DNA of 64,000 bases from Closterium sp. NIES-65 (GCA_948144175.1 CANXME010001453.1:868001-932000), one strand, 5' to 3'. Positions 1-11,156 are shown, numbered from the stretch's first letter. A program made the numbers and translations. Notes: generated from the letters alone by a model not told the origin.

Positions 1-1162
1 CAGTACCCCCACTCCTCTGACGTGCAGCGTACCACTCACGGAGCTGCTGCGGGGAGAGGGTCTCCTGACCACGCTGCTGCCGCTGCTGTTGGCGCTGACC
101 GCCACCGGAGCCACTCCTCTGCGACGAGCCACGACCTCCTCCGCCGCCTCCTCCGCCGCCGCCGCCACCACCTCCGCTGCCACCGCCACTCCCACCGTCG
201 CTGCCGCCACCGCCGCCTCCGCCTCCACTCCCACCACCACCGCCGCTGCCACCCCCGCCTCCACTGCCGCCGCTGCCACCTCCACTCCCGACACCACTCC
301 CGCTACCACCCCCACCTCCTCCGCTGCCTCTACCGCCGCTCCCACCGCCCCCGCCGCCTCCACCACCGCTCCTGCCCCCTTTGCCCTTGCTAGAGCGACG
401 TCTCCCACTGGGGGCAGACGCCGCACCGACCGACTCAAAACCAACTAGGTCGGCCGTAGCAGCAGAGGCGACAGAGGGCAGGAGGGGGGAGGGGGAACAC
501 CCCTCAAAGATGGGGGTGCGCGGGTCACCACGAGAGGCCCCTACAGCGAGAATGCTCTTCTCGGCTGCTAGGAGGGACTTCTCGAGGAGGTTAACAGTGA
601 GAGTGGTGGGGCAGACTGAGAGTAAGTCGTCCCTGACTCCGCGGAGGGAGTCAGGGAGGCGGGTGACAATGTAGTAGAGAGTGAAGTACTGGGGGGGGGG
701 GTTCTTGGCGCAGAACTGAGCAGGAAGCGCAGCGCGGAAGCGAGCGTCACTAGTGCGCAGGTGGATAATGAGGTCGGCGACTGTGGCAAAAGAAGCAAGG
801 TCGGGAAAGAGGTACGGTAGCATGAGGCGGCTCAGTGCAGCAGTGGCAGGGGTGGAGTAGCGTGCAATAACGGCGTCGTACAAGGTCTGAGCACTCTTGT
901 ACAACCCAAAGTGTGCACGCTCAGAGGGAGGGAGGTGGCGACGCACAGCAAGACGTGCAGCAGCATCGCGTGTGGCCCACTGTGAGCGAACAGTGGCATC
1001 CTCAGTAGCAGCAGGGGCGGGAGAGGCACCAGAAGTGAGATCAAAGAGAGAGAGGCCGTCAGCTCTGTCGCACTGTAGGAAAAGCAGCAGGTCGTCTACC
1101 CACACGTCAAAGTCGATGGCTCTGCCCTCAGCGTCGAAGGTGAGGACACTAGGGGTAGCCAT
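1..1162 (-). pseudogene. copia gag of E2, partial and frameshifted
   Basis: The start at 1162 gives MATPSVLTFDAEGRAIDF, matching the gag starts of E1, E8 and E10. The conserved part (VWVDDLLLFLQCDR, YSSPATAAL, LITHLRTSDTRYRAALPA) is the copia capsid-like region. A glycine-rich tract follows and the frame leaves the window near the Cys-His motif seen in E1. A run of 11 C in the sense strand (691-701) replaces the 9 C of E1 at KNPPPMY, which breaks the reading frame. Gag would form the virus-like particle around the element RNA. The copy cannot make full-length Gag as it stands. Confidence 0.8.
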
Positions 1163-1199
1163 GACAGCAGTGGGGTAAGGGCAGTGCGCAGAGTAAAGC

Positions 1200-2063
1200 T
1201 CAGTGCTCACCAGACAGGGCAGTGCAGGCGGCTCGGGCGGCTCGGGCGGCTCGGGTGGCTCGGGCGGCTCGGGCGGCTCGGCGGGTCGGCTGCTGGGTGG
1301 CTCGGGCGGCTCGGCGGCTCGGGCGGCTCGGGCGGCTCAGCTGCTGAGGCGGCTCGGCTGCTGGGGCGGCTCGACTGCTGGGGCGGCTCGGTTGCTGGGG
1401 CGGCTCGGCTGCTGGGGCGGCTCGGCTGCTGGGGTGGTGCAGTTGCTGGGGCGGCGGGGTCGGGAGATGCAGCTGCGAGGTCGTTAGGGGTAGTGGCGGG
1501 GCCGGTAGGTGAAGCGGCGGGGTCGTCAGGTACAGCAGCGGGGCCGGCAGGTGAGACGGCGGGGCCTGAAGATGCAGCAGCGGGGCCGTCAGGGGTAGCG
1601 GCGGGGCCGGTAGGTGCAGTGGCGGGGCCGTCAGAGGGGACGGCGGGGCCGTTAGGTGCAGCGGCGGGGCCGTCAGAGGGGACGGCGGGGCCGTCAAGTG
1701 CAGCGGCGGGGCCGTCTGAAGCAGCGGCGGGGCCGGCAGAGGGGACACCGGGGCCGTCGGGTGCAGCGGCGGGGCCGGCAGAGGGGACGGCGGGGCCGTC
1801 AAGCGCAGCGGCGGGGCCGGCAGAGGGGACGGCGGGGCCGTCAAGCGCAGCGGAGGGGCCGGTAGAGGGGACGGCGGGGCCGTCGCAGGCGATCGCGGGG
1901 CCGTGAGCGACGGCGCCGGCGTCGCGAGGGTCAGAGGGGGGGGCGGCGCGCGACTGGAGGGCGGCACGCGCGACGCGGCGCGGCCGTCAAGGGGCGGCGC
2001 GACGAGGCCGCGTAGGTGGCGCGTCAGAATTTCGCGGGCGGCTCGACGCGATCGGGCCGCCAA
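1200..2063 (-). repeat. E2 leader: GC-rich tandem repeats between primer site and gag
   Basis: Two arrays are visible. Positions 1225-1450 are GGCGGCTCG-type units, and about 1490-1900 is a GGCGGGGCCGTCAG-like unit of roughly 30-39 bp with internal variation. In the sense orientation this stretch is open for 287 codons with repeated APPSPLPAPPL-like peptides and stops just before gag. I treat it as an untranslated leader because sister leaders carry different repeats and are not all open. Confidence 0.7.
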
Positions 2064-2100
2064 AGGAAAAAAAAGGCCCAGCGCGACTCGGGCTAGGGCA

Positions 2101-2175
2101 GAGCGCGCTCCGGGCAGGACGGAATAGTAGGTGGGCCCTAGGAACAGTTCCCACTAGGGAACCTGCTCGATACCA
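2101..2175 (-). promoter_or_regulatory. E2 primer binding site, leader hairpin and CG palindrome
   Basis: Sense strand, right to left: TGGTATCGAGCA (2164-2175) abuts the LTR and resembles the initiator Met tRNA primer site. Then GTTCCC-TAGT-GGGAAC can form a 6-bp hairpin, followed by CCTAGGGCCC and the perfect palindrome GAGCGCGCTC (2101-2110). The same order occurs in E1, E3, E8 and E10. The function (priming, packaging or dimerisation) is inferred. Confidence 0.65.
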
Positions 2176-2309
2176 CGTTGAGATAGAGGCGAGGAATGAT
2201 GCACTATGGAATGAAAGAGGTACAAGTACCAACCCTAATTGGGTTGTACCCCCTATGGGATACCCCACTACAGCCGACATATATGCATCAGCAATATAAT
2301 CATCTGACA
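2176..2309 (-). repeat. 5' LTR of E2
   Basis: About 134 bp, ending ...CTGACA at 2309 on the plus strand. The inner TG is mutated to CG next to the primer site. It shares with other family LTRs the AACCCTAATTGGGTT block and the GTACCCCCTATGGGATACCCCACTACAGCC core. Confidence 0.85.
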
Positions 2310-3670
2310 GCAGTGTTAGCCTCAGAGGCCACGTACGCAAGCCGCAACTGACCACGCTGCTGTAGCTCACGAGCAAGGAAGTAGCGAAGAGCAATGTGCT
2401 TTGTTCTGTGCTCCAGTCTCTGCTCTCGACACAAGGCCAGCATGGCCTTGTTGTCTACGTACAGGACTTGAGGAGAACGAGGCGGCTCTCCAAGGTCGGT
2501 CAGTAGGTAGGTGAGCCAGCGAAGCTCCTGTGCAGCCATGGCCCCGGCGTAGATCTCAGCCTCACAACTGGAGCCGAGAATAGAAGACGAGTGAGTAGCC
2601 CGCCACGAAACAGAGCCGGAACCAAGGCTGAAGGTGTAACCCTGTGACGACCGCTGCGTAGCCTGGTCGTCAGCCCAAGAAGCGTCTGCGTGCCCAGTGA
2701 GGACCACTGGACTGCGCCCTCTAAGCACTAGCCCCATGCCCGACGTACTGCACAAGTAGCGCAACACCCTCTTCGCTGCAGCCATGTGCTCTGGTCGGTG
2801 TCTCCCAGGAGCAACATAGCGTGCAAGAATGCTAAGAGGGTATGCAAGGTCAGGTCGTGTGCAGGTCATCAGGTACATGAGGCAGCCAACAAGCTCTGCA
2901 TACGGGCCACTCGACTCTACGGACTCATCCGAAGGCAGAGCTGAGAGCGAGTGGCGAGTAGGCAGAGGAGTGGCCTGAGGCGAGGAGTACGTGTAGCCGA
3001 AGCGCTGAAGGACCTGCTGCACCATGTGTGACTGAGTCAGGGTAATGGTGCGGCGTGCTCTGTCCCGGGTATTCTGCAAGCCAAGGTAGCTGCGCAGTTC
3101 ACCCAGATCAGTGCACGTGTGTCTCTTCTGCAGCTCGGACTTCACGTAGGCGAGTCCAGCAGTGTCAGCTGTGGCAAAGACCAAGTCGTCGACGTACACG
3201 AGGATGTAGAACGGCGGCAGAGAGGTGTCGGTGCGCAGAAACAGCGACGGGTCGGCAGTAGAAGGAGCAAACCCAAGTGCCGCCAGCGTAGTCCTCAGTG
3301 TGTCGTGCCACTCACGTGGCGCCTGGCGGAGACCGTAGACTGGACGCCGGAGACTCCACTGGGTACCAGGAGGGAAAGACCCAGTGAAGCCAGGTGGGCG
3401 ACGCAGCCAGATCTCCTCGTGCAGGCTGCCCTGCAAGAAAGCAGTGCTGAAGTCGAGAGAGTGCAGCTCGTAGTGACGGTGAGCAGCAACGTGCAGCAGT
3501 ACCCGAAGAGTGGTCATCTTCGGGGTGGGAGAGAAGGTCTGAAAGTAGTCAACTCCTTGCCGCTGACTGAAGCCACGAGCCACGTAACGCGCCTTGAAGA
3601 CACGCGGAGAACCCGGCAGCCGCTTCACCCTGAAGATCCACATGCCACTGACGATGTTCGCCCCAGGAGG
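2310..3670 (-). pseudogene. E1 reverse transcriptase and RNase H
   Basis: Open from about 3643 to the E2 junction. RVT_2-type reverse transcriptase starts at MWIFRVKR. Visible landmarks are the LDFSTAFLQGSLHEEIWL region around the first catalytic Asp, YVDDLVFAT (catalytic YVDD), and the RNase H segment GHADASWADDQATQRS ... SSCEAEIYAGAMAAQEL with its acidic residues. The product copies element RNA into DNA inside the particle. Missing at the 3' end are about 30 residues (DVFTKAL... in E10). A 1-base loss in a G run near 3671 (GGAGGGGAAC against GGAGGGGGAAC in E10) puts it out of frame with the upstream part. Confidence 0.88.
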
Positions 3671-3671
3671 G

Positions 3672-4942
3672 GAACAGCGTCAACGTAGGTGCTTGTGGAC
3701 CTCCAGGAAGCCATCTCTGCATCCATAGCTGCCTGCCACTGAGAGGAGTAGGGACCCTCTATCGCCTCCGCGTAAGAGCGCGGAGTCGGGATGTCTAGTG
3801 CATCCGGGTCTCCCTCAGGGGCGAGCAGTACAAACGCGAGATAAGGTGAAGCGGCGGCCAGACACTGGAACTCCTCCTGCCTGTCCTCAAGGACGTCTGT
3901 GCCAAGGACACACTCACCCCCGACGGACGGAGGACAGACAGACTCAGACTCAGCGACAAGACTAGCAGCGTAGTCTAGACGACAGCGCGCAGCAAAGTCG
4001 ACGAGCTCAGTGACAAGGGCAGACGCAGCGGAAGACTCGAAAGAAGGGTCAGTGACCGCAGTAGCAAGGAGACGCGTGACAGTAGGACTGGCAGCACGAA
4101 GAGAGTCCGACTCCGGGTCGGCAAGAGAAGGAAGAGAGGAAGCAGGAGGAGAAGGCAAAGGGGCACGCAGAGTAGTAGTAGACGGACGCAGAGACATCCG
4201 GTGCGTGCCAGGGACAGGAGGAGGACGATGACGCGAACCGCAACCACTAGTGCGCGCAGTACGAACAGGCGACGCAGGACGAGACGCAGGCTCACGACGC
4301 TCAGTAAGACCTCCAGTCGGACCAGCGTAGGGAGAAGGAGCAGGCAAAGGGGAGGCATGCTGTAGCTCTGACTGTGACTGGACAGGCTGTGGACCCTCTA
4401 AGGGAGGAGGAGAAGGACCAGGAGAAGGTGTAAGACCAAGAACCTGCTGCAGGAGGGGAACGAAGTACGGTCTGGGCCGCGAGGCGACGCCGAAAACAGC
4501 AGGGACAGCACCAGTACCCCCAGCAGGAGTACCCGCTCCAGTAGCACCTCCAGCAGCACCTCCAGTAGCTCCAGAACCCCCAGTAGCACCTCCAGCGGCA
4601 CCTCCAGTAGCACCTCTAGTAGCTCCAGAGCCTCCAGCAGCACCAGGAGCACTACCAGCTGGACCGCCAGCAGTAGTCTCAGCGCCAACACGCTCAGCAG
4701 CACCAGCTCCAGTAGAACCCGCAGGCCCAGCAGCTCCAGTACTCCCAGTATGAGCACCTCCGGGACGCGCGGCAGCAGCACCCTCAGCAGCCGAAGAACC
4801 TCCAGCACCAGCAGAACGCCTCCAGCGCCGGGCAAACCACTCACGCAGCTCCTGCAGGGAGAGTGGCTCTCGGCGAGATGAAGCACCCGGAGAACCTCCA
4901 GGCGAAGCACCTCCAGTCTCAGTACCCCCAGGCTCAACACAG
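3672..4942 (-). pseudogene. E1 linker between integrase and RT
   Basis: 4347-3672 encodes the low-complexity N-terminal extension of RT (PSPYAGPTGGLTERREP ... DALDIPTPRSYAEAIEGPYSSQWQAAMDAEM), the usual substrate-like lead-in to copia RT. 4943-4400 is a Gly/Ala/Ser-rich repetitive linker (GGATGGS-like units) followed by PYFVPLLQQVLGL. The linker is interrupted by frame changes. The integrase core is joined directly to this linker by a deletion near 4940. Confidence 0.7.
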
Positions 4943-6149
4943 GAAAGTCCGAGCCAAAGCTCTGCCTGAGCTGGAGACGAGCTGCGCGGATCCAGTCGAT
5001 CAGCACCTCAGTGACATCACCCTTGCTGCGCAAGGGGAAGACTGTGGCGTAATGCGAGTAGTCGTCAACCACCAACAGGAAGTAGCGCTCGTGACCGAGT
5101 CCACGGACGCGGGCAGGGCCCCACACGTCCATGTGAAGCGTCTGCAACGGAGCCTCTGTCGGAGGAAACTGGGAGGAGTGAGGGGCAGCACGCTGGCGCC
5201 CCTCGACACAAGGGACACAGGCAGGGCCACGGCCCTGAGGAAGGGGAGGGAGGGACCGGGGAAGACCAGACACAAGAAGACGGGAGGCCATGCCTCTGAG
5301 CCGAAGCAGAGAGGGGTGACCCAGGCGGTGGTGCCACAGGAGAGTCTCGTGAGACAGGCGACGACACGAACAGGGGGCAGACTCAGGACCAGACCTGGAC
5401 GCTGCAGCAAACACCTGACCTGACGAGGGGACCCTACCAGACTCAGGAACTGGAGGAGAAGTAGTGGTCAGTGTGTACAGGCTCGACCCTGGCTGACATG
5501 TAAACGTAGCCAGGTGACGACCTGTGCTAGCCTCTGTGCAGTGCGTCACTCGCTGACGAGCAGGGGTGAACTGGTGGACTCCCGCATCCTGTAGGTCAGC
5601 ACCACTCACCAAGTTCATAGAGAACGAGGGGAGGTAGAGACCAGACATGGTGCCAGAGGGAGCCGCCGGACACAGGAGGACTGTGGAGAAGCGAGACAGA
5701 ACAGGACCCCCAGAGGGGTCAGCCAGGGACACCGCAACCGGCCGTCCAAGCGGCGTGAGGGTGGTGCGGTCCCGAAAGAAAGAGCGAGACGCTCCAGAGT
5801 CAAGGGTGAAGGTGTGGGAGGCCGAAGCCGAAGCAGTACCTGAGAGCGCAGACTCACGATTACCTGAGAGAGCAGCCTCACCAGTACCTGACAGCACAAA
5901 CGCACTGGCACCTAGAGCAGAAGCCTCGCTGGCACCTAGAGCAGTAGTACCAATGCCCGGGTCGGGCGGGAAACACCGGTAACAGTCACCCTCATCACTA
6001 ATGGTCACAGCATACATGGCAGCAAGGATAGCATCAAAGTCAAGATCAAAGATAGCTACACCAGCCCTAGACAGCTCTCCCCAGCGGGGGATCTCCGCGG
6101 CCTCCGGGAACTGCTGGCGCCAAGCGTCCGTCAAGCGGCCAAAGCAGCG
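4943..6149 (-). pseudogene. E1 aspartic protease and integrase N-terminal part
   Basis: In frame with gag and separated from it by one TAG. FTLDSGASRSFF (about 5815-5780) is the retropepsin active site DSGA. HRLGHPSLLRLRGM with CVPCVEGRQR is the HHCC zinc region (GAG-pre-integrase). LHMDVWGPARVRG carries the first catalytic Asp of the integrase core. The frame then runs GSDFPVLS and jumps into the linker. The second catalytic Asp (SDRGGEF in E8 and E10) and the Glu (NGIAE) are missing, so this integrase would be dead. Confidence 0.85.
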
Positions 6150-7370
6150 CTAGGCGGTGTGGGTACCCCCACACTGCTCTCCAGCGCGGTCGCCAGTGCG
6201 AAGAACGTAGGTGCAGGGACCAAAACCCCCACCACGCTGACGTTGCGTGTACCACTCACGGAGCTGCTGAGGGTTGGGGATGTCGCGAGAACGCTGCTGC
6301 TGCTGCTGGCGCTGACCACCCCCAGTGCTGCTCCGCTGCGAAGTGCCACTCCGACCACCTCCACCACCGCCACCCCCGCCTCCGCCTCCACCGCCCCCGC
6401 CTCCGCCTCCATCGCCGCCGCCTCCGCCACCTCCGCTCCCACCACCACCGCCGCCGCTACCCCCGCCTCCACTGCCGCCACTAGCACCCCCACCCCCGCC
6501 ACCCCCTCCACCGCCACCCCCACTCCCTCCGCCGCCTCCACCTCCACCTCCACCGCCCCCGCTGGCCCCACCCGCTCCCTTGCCCCCCTTGCCCTTGCCA
6601 GAGCGGCGTCTCCCGCTAGGGGCAGACGCCGCACCGACCGACTCAAGACCAACGAGGTCGGCCGCAGAGGCAGAGGCAACAGAGGGCACGAGAGGGGAAG
6701 GAGAACACTCCTCAAAGATGGGGGCGCGGGGGTCACCTCGAGAGGCTCCTACAGCTACTATGCTCTTCTCCGCCGCTAGGAGGGCCTTCTCGAGGCTGTC
6801 GACTGTGAGGGTGGTGGGACAGACCGCGAGGAAGTGGTCTCGGACTACACGAAGGGAGTCAAGGAGGCGAGTGACTAAAAAGTAGAGAGTGATGTACATG
6901 GGGGGGGGGTTCTTGGCGCAGAAGTCAGCAGGAAGCGCAGCGCGGTAGCGAGTGTCATTAGTGCGGAGGTGCGTAATGAGATCAGCGACAGTGGGAAAGG
7001 CGGCAAGGTCAGGGAAGAGGAAGGGGAGCATGAGGCGGCTCAGTGCAGCAGTGGCAGGGGAGGAGTAGCGCGCAACTACAGCGTCGTACAAGGTCTGGGC
7101 ACTCTTGTACTGGCTAAAGTGCGCGCGCTCTGCGGTAGGCAGGTGGCGACGCACAGCAAGACGTGCAGCAGCATCGCGCGTGGCCCACTGTGAGCAAAGA
7201 GTGGCGTCAGCATCAGCAGCAGGGGCAGGGACGGCGCCAGAGGTGAGGTCAAAGAGAGAAAGACCGTCTGCCCTATCGCACTGTAAGAACAGCTGCAGGT
7301 CGTCGACCCAGACCTCAAAGTCAATGGCGCGACCCTTAGCGTCAAAAGCTAGGACACTAGGGGTAGCCAT
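6150..7370 (-). pseudogene. E1 gag (406 codons), ends in a premature TAG
   Basis: Starts MATPSVLAFDAKGRAID at 7370. A helical capsid-like region (to about residue 240) is followed by SGKGKGGKGAGG and a polyglycine tract of about 100 residues (6330-6590), a Gln/Arg stretch and a C-x11-C-x3-H-type motif (CTYVLRTGDRAGEQCGGTH). TAG at 6150-6152 sits where E10 has CAG (PTQRC), and the same frame continues into protease. Gag and Pol were therefore one reading frame in the ancestor. The Cys-His motif replaces the usual CCHC zinc knuckle; RNA binding is inferred. Confidence 0.88.
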
Positions 7371-7499
7371 GACGACAGACTAGCAGTGCAAGCAGTGCGG
7401 GAAGGGGTACGCAGTAGCAGTGGAGCTGTGCTCACCAGACAGGACGAGTCGGGCAGCTCAGCAGCACAGCAACAACGGCAACACAGCAGCTCTGCCGGC

Positions 7500-8340
7500 C
7501 CAGTAGCAACAGCAGCCCCACAGGACCAGCAGCTCGGCTCCTCAGGCGGCTCGGGCGGCTCGGGCGGCTTGGGCGGCTCGGGCGGCTCGGGCGGCTCGGG
7601 CGCTCGGCGGTACAGGCGGCTCGGGCGGCTCGGGCGGCAAAGGTGGCTCGGGCAGCTCGGCTCCTCAGCTGTGTAGGCGGCTAGGGCGGCTCGGGTGACG
7701 CGGGTGGCACGGGCGGCTCGGGCGTCGAAGGGCCGGGACAGCGTGGCGCGAGGGCGCCTGGGAGCGGGACCGAGGTGGGCGGCTCACGGGTGGCTCGGGG
7801 CCGGGACGGGCGGCTCACGGGCGGCGCACAGGCGGCTCACGGGCGGTTCACGGGTGGCTCGGGGCCGGGACGGACGGCTCACGGGCGGCTCACGGGCGGC
7901 TCACGGGCGGCTGACGGGTGGCTCACGGGCGGCTCACGGGCGGCTCACGGGCGGCTCACGGGCGGCTCACGGGCGGCTCACGGGCGGCGCTTCGGGCGGC
8001 TACGGGCGGCGCACGGGCGGCTCACGGGCGGCTCACAGGCGGCTCACGGGCGGAGCGTGGGCGGCCTGAGGCCTGGCGGGTGGCGCGCGGGCGGCTAAGG
8101 GCGGCGCGCGGACGGCGCGTGGGCGGCCTGGGGCTGGGCGAGCGGCGCGCGGGCTGCTTAGGGCGGTGCGCGGGCTGCTTAGGGCGGCGCGCGGGCTGCT
8201 AAGGGCGGCGCGCGGGCTGCTAAGGGCGGCACGCGGGCTGCACGGGGCCGGGACGGGCAGCGCGCTAGCGTCTAGGGCGGCGCGCTGGCGGCGTGAGGCC
8301 TGAACGGGCGGCGCGCGGGCGGCTAAGGGCCGGTCGACAG
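7500..8340 (-). repeat. E1 leader: GGCGGCTC and GGCGGCTCACG tandem repeats
   Basis: GGCGGCTCG units at 7540-7700 give way to a dense GGCGGCTCACG array at about 7770-8060, then GGCGCGCGGGC-type units to 8340. Plus-strand frames look like Gly/Arg/Ala-rich proteins but lie antisense to the element. No coding role is supported. Confidence 0.75.
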
Positions 8341-8355
8341 AGGTAAGAGAGAGAG

Positions 8356-8447
8356 CCCGGAGCGCGCTCCGGGTAAAAAAAAAAAAAAAATTCGAAGTAG
8401 TGGTGGGCCCTAAGCACAGTTCCCACAGGGGAACCTGCTCGATACCA
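8356..8447 (-). promoter_or_regulatory. E1 primer site, leader hairpin and 18-bp palindrome
   Basis: TGGTATCGAGCA (sense; 8436-8447) abuts the LTR. GTTCCC-CTGT-GGGAAC hairpin, GGGCCCAC, a run of 16 T (sense; 8375-8390) and the perfect palindrome CCCGGAGCGCGCTCCGGG (8356-8373) follow. Confidence 0.65.
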
Positions 8448-8579
8448 TGAGAAGAATAGAACGAGAATGAAATGACTATGAACGAAGTGAGTACAAATAG
8501 GAAACCCTAATTGGGTTGTACCCCCTATGGGATACCCCACTATAGCCTACACAAATAAGTAAGCTATAATGTTCTGACA
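8448..8579 (-). repeat. 5' LTR of E1
   Basis: 132 bp, TGAGAAG...TTCTGACA on the plus strand, bounded by the primer site on one side and R1 coding sequence on the other. It contains the family AACCCTAATTGGGTT block. Confidence 0.88.
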
Positions 8580-10994
8580 CAGCTGACCTGGCAAACAGCT
8601 GACGCTAAGCCCCTGTGCATTTCCCACGCAGAATTTGCGAAGCTCCTCGGGAAATGCGAGAACGGTGTCGGTGCCGGACCTTCGGGTACAACATTTGAGC
8701 ACCTGCGCGATGCTGCAATAACCAATGCATCCGTCAGCACCCATCTGCACGCCCTGTTGAATACAAACCTGAGGGGAAATCTCCCAGCTTCGGTGGCGGA
8801 CCTGCTCACAGCGTCTCGACTCATAGCCCAGGCCAAACCAGGGGGGGGGGACCGACCAATCGCAATTGGAGAATGCCTGACGCGGCTTGCTGCCAAAGCT
8901 GCGCTCTTGGTCATGGGGGAGGCTGCACGTGACTTCTTCCTACCCCTACAGTACGGAGTGGCGGTGCCTGGTGGGGCGGAAGCGATAATTCATGCTGCCC
9001 GAACGTATGTGGACCGCCACCCAAACAGCCTGGTACTACAGACCGACATCGCGAATGCTTTCAACAGCATTTCGCGACAATCCATCGCAGCGGCATTACA
9101 AGAGCCAACTCTGTCGCCCCTACTCCCACTGGTTCGCCTGACCTACGGTAACCCGTCGCGACTCTACTTGGACTCCACCTTTGCGAGCGAGCCCCTACGC
9201 AGCGAATGGGGCGTTGGCCAGGGCGATCCACTAGGCCCGTTACTGTTTGCGGCGGGAATACACCCTGCATTTCGTAACACTGCGGCAGCATACCCGGGGG
9301 TGCTTTGCTTGGCCTATGCAGACGACGTGACATTCGTGGGTGCACACAGTGCCACTGTAGCCGCGTTCAACCACTTCACCTCGAAGTTGGAATCACTAGG
9401 CCTGAAGCACAACCCGCAGAAGTGCACGGCATGGAGCGCTACTGCGTGCGACTCTGCTGGGTTGCCTCCAGGGGTGCCGTTCTGCACGGACGGCATCCGC
9501 TTGCTTGGGAGTTTTCTGGGGGCGGCCAACGGCGCAGCTACTTTCTTGGCAGGGCAGCTGAGGGACCTGGCAAAACCGTTACATCTCATCGAGCGGGCTG
9601 ATCCTCAGGTGGCCTCGCTGCTGATCACGCACTGCATCTCTCGGCGCGTGGCGTATCTCACCCGAACAACTCCCCTCAACCTCGTTTCACGGGACACCTG
9701 GACGGAGTGGGGCTGTGACCTCCTCTTAGCACTCCTTACCTGGTGCAGCATTCGCGCTCCGGCGGGCAGAGCGGAACAGGCACGCGTCTGGGCGCAGGCC
9801 TCCTTGCCCCCCTCTCTTGGGGGAATAGGTGTTACCGACCCCCTCGTTGAGGGAGTTTACGGTTTCGTCGCGAGTTTCACACAGGCGGCTCTGCTCTTCT
9901 CTACGCTCGCGCTGGACACGGACACCGCACTCTCTCACGCGCGCAGCCATATGCTACGGCCTGTGGATGAAAACACACCGCTTCGCTCCTGGCTCACAGA
10001 GTGCGAGTCCGCTTTGCCTTCCGATGCGCGAGAGCTGCTAGAACGGGAACGACTTAAGCGGACGGATGTCAAACTGCAGCACGCCCTTGCCCTACAGGTC
10101 CACGGTAGCCGCTACGCCGTGCAAGTACGGGCAACGAGAGACATGGAGCTGAATCCGCTGGCAGGCCATACGCAGCGGATGTTCTCTCTAACAGGCTACG
10201 GCACAGGGGACTGGCTGACAGCTATCCCTATAGAAGCAACCAGGCGCTTAGGCCCGGTACACTTCGCCAATGCCGTCAGATTCAGGCTCGGGCTGCCCTT
10301 CTCCACCCCCAAAAACTGTGACTGCTCGGATCACACCGAAATCCTAGACCCCGGCCTCCCAAATCACCTCCTACGCTGCGGCACTGGCAGGCATCGCATC
10401 AACACCCATAACGAGCTCCGTGATGCCTGCATTAGTATGGCCCAGGACGCGGGTTTTATCGTCCACAGGGAGTCGGCTGCCCACTGCCCTGTCGAGGAAC
10501 AGACAGCCGACTTCACCATGTCCGATAGGAGCAGTGGGGCGGTCTGGGTGTGCGACGTGACCGTGACAGACCCCATCAGTACTCGGGACCCACAGGCACA
10601 GAAAGGCAGGGGATGGGCGGCTACGGAACAGGCAGATAAGAAAATTCAGCACTATGCAAACAGGCCAGAGACAGTCGGCTTCTTTCCACTGGCAGTGGAG
10701 ACCTACGGCTGCCCATGTGCAAAGGTCCCCGTCTTCATTAAACTGCTGGCAGACACTGCGGCTCGGCGCCACTTCAACGCCGACTCTAACTCCTATCATG
10801 CCGCCAAATTTCAGCATCAGTTCAACCAGCGGTGGTCCGTTGCCCTTCAGAGAGCGCAGTCAGTGGGCCTGCTTATGAAATTGGGTGAGGATGCAGCAGC
10901 TGAAAACCCCCCGGTAGGGGGTATTGGGCATGAGCTACACCTAGGGGATTGCTTTGCTGTTTTGGAGCCTCTTGTGGAACTGTCGAAGAAATAG
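8580..10994 (+). pseudogene. R1: non-LTR retrotransposon reverse transcriptase with restriction-like endonuclease end, N-terminus cut by E1
   Basis: Open for 804 codons from the E1 junction to TAG (10992). No start is needed because the 5' part is displaced by E1; the first Met-like codon is not meaningful. RT motifs in order: GPSGTTFEHL, RPIAIGECLTRLAAK (palm entry), TDIANAFNSI (motif A, about 9042), GVGQGDPLGPLLF (motif B), LAYADDVTF (motif C, catalytic YADD at 9315), LKHNPQKC (motif D). After a thigh region comes a Cys-His cluster CDC...H...C (10317-10380), then E...ADFTM...CDVTVTD (about 10495-10570), resembling the PD-(D/E)xK endonuclease of R2-like, NeSL and Dualen-type elements. No apurinic endonuclease domain is visible, but the N-terminus is missing. 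No internal stop: the best preserved ORF here. Confidence 0.85.
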
Positions 10995-11060
10995 GATGAA
11001 GATTACATGATTCTGCACCTGTATGTGTGTACCTACCTGCCATATCAATATACGGACCAT

Positions 11061-11154
<94 letters not shown>
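10995..11154 (+). repeat. short 3' tail of R1 and (AG)n microsatellite
   Basis: 67 bases after the R1 stop, an uninterrupted (AG) array of about 46 units runs from 11062 to 11154. It may be the element tail, or a microsatellite target into which R1 inserted. The left end of R1 is not in the window, so the two cannot be told apart. Confidence 0.8.

Positions 11155-11156
<2 letters not shown>

Larger units (their letters stand above)
1..2309 (-). mobile_element. Ty1/copia retrotransposon E2, 5' part (runs off the window)
   Basis: Reading leftward: 5' LTR (2176-2309), primer binding site, GC-rich repeat leader and the first part of gag, cut by the window edge. The LTR abuts E1 RNase H sequence directly (SEANTA is followed by LTR), so E2 inserted into E1 in the same orientation. 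The predicted duplicated target is GCAGT (2310-2314); the other copy lies outside the window. E2 belongs to the same family as E1, E3, E8 and E10. Confidence 0.85.
2310..8579 (-). mobile_element. Ty1/copia retrotransposon E1 (3' end cut by E2)
   Basis: Order in sense direction: 5' LTR (8448-8579), primer site, repeat leader, gag (from 7370), protease and truncated integrase, Gly/Ser linker, reverse transcriptase, RNase H to 2310, where E2 interrupts. The 3' LTR must lie left of the window. E1 sits inside the R1 ORF, with first flanking bases CAGCT (8580-8584). Protease, then integrase, then RT is the copia gene order. Confidence 0.9.

Noticed and set aside
1200..2063. 287-codon Pro/Ala-rich ORF in the E2 leader
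   Set aside because: Repeat-driven, with no homologous ORF in all sister leaders, and it ends before gag. Treated as non-coding leader.
6159..6885. Long plus-strand Thr/Ala/Ser- and Pro-rich ORFs
   Set aside because: Antisense shadows of the gag polyglycine tract. The same shadows appear opposite gag in E2, E8 and E10.
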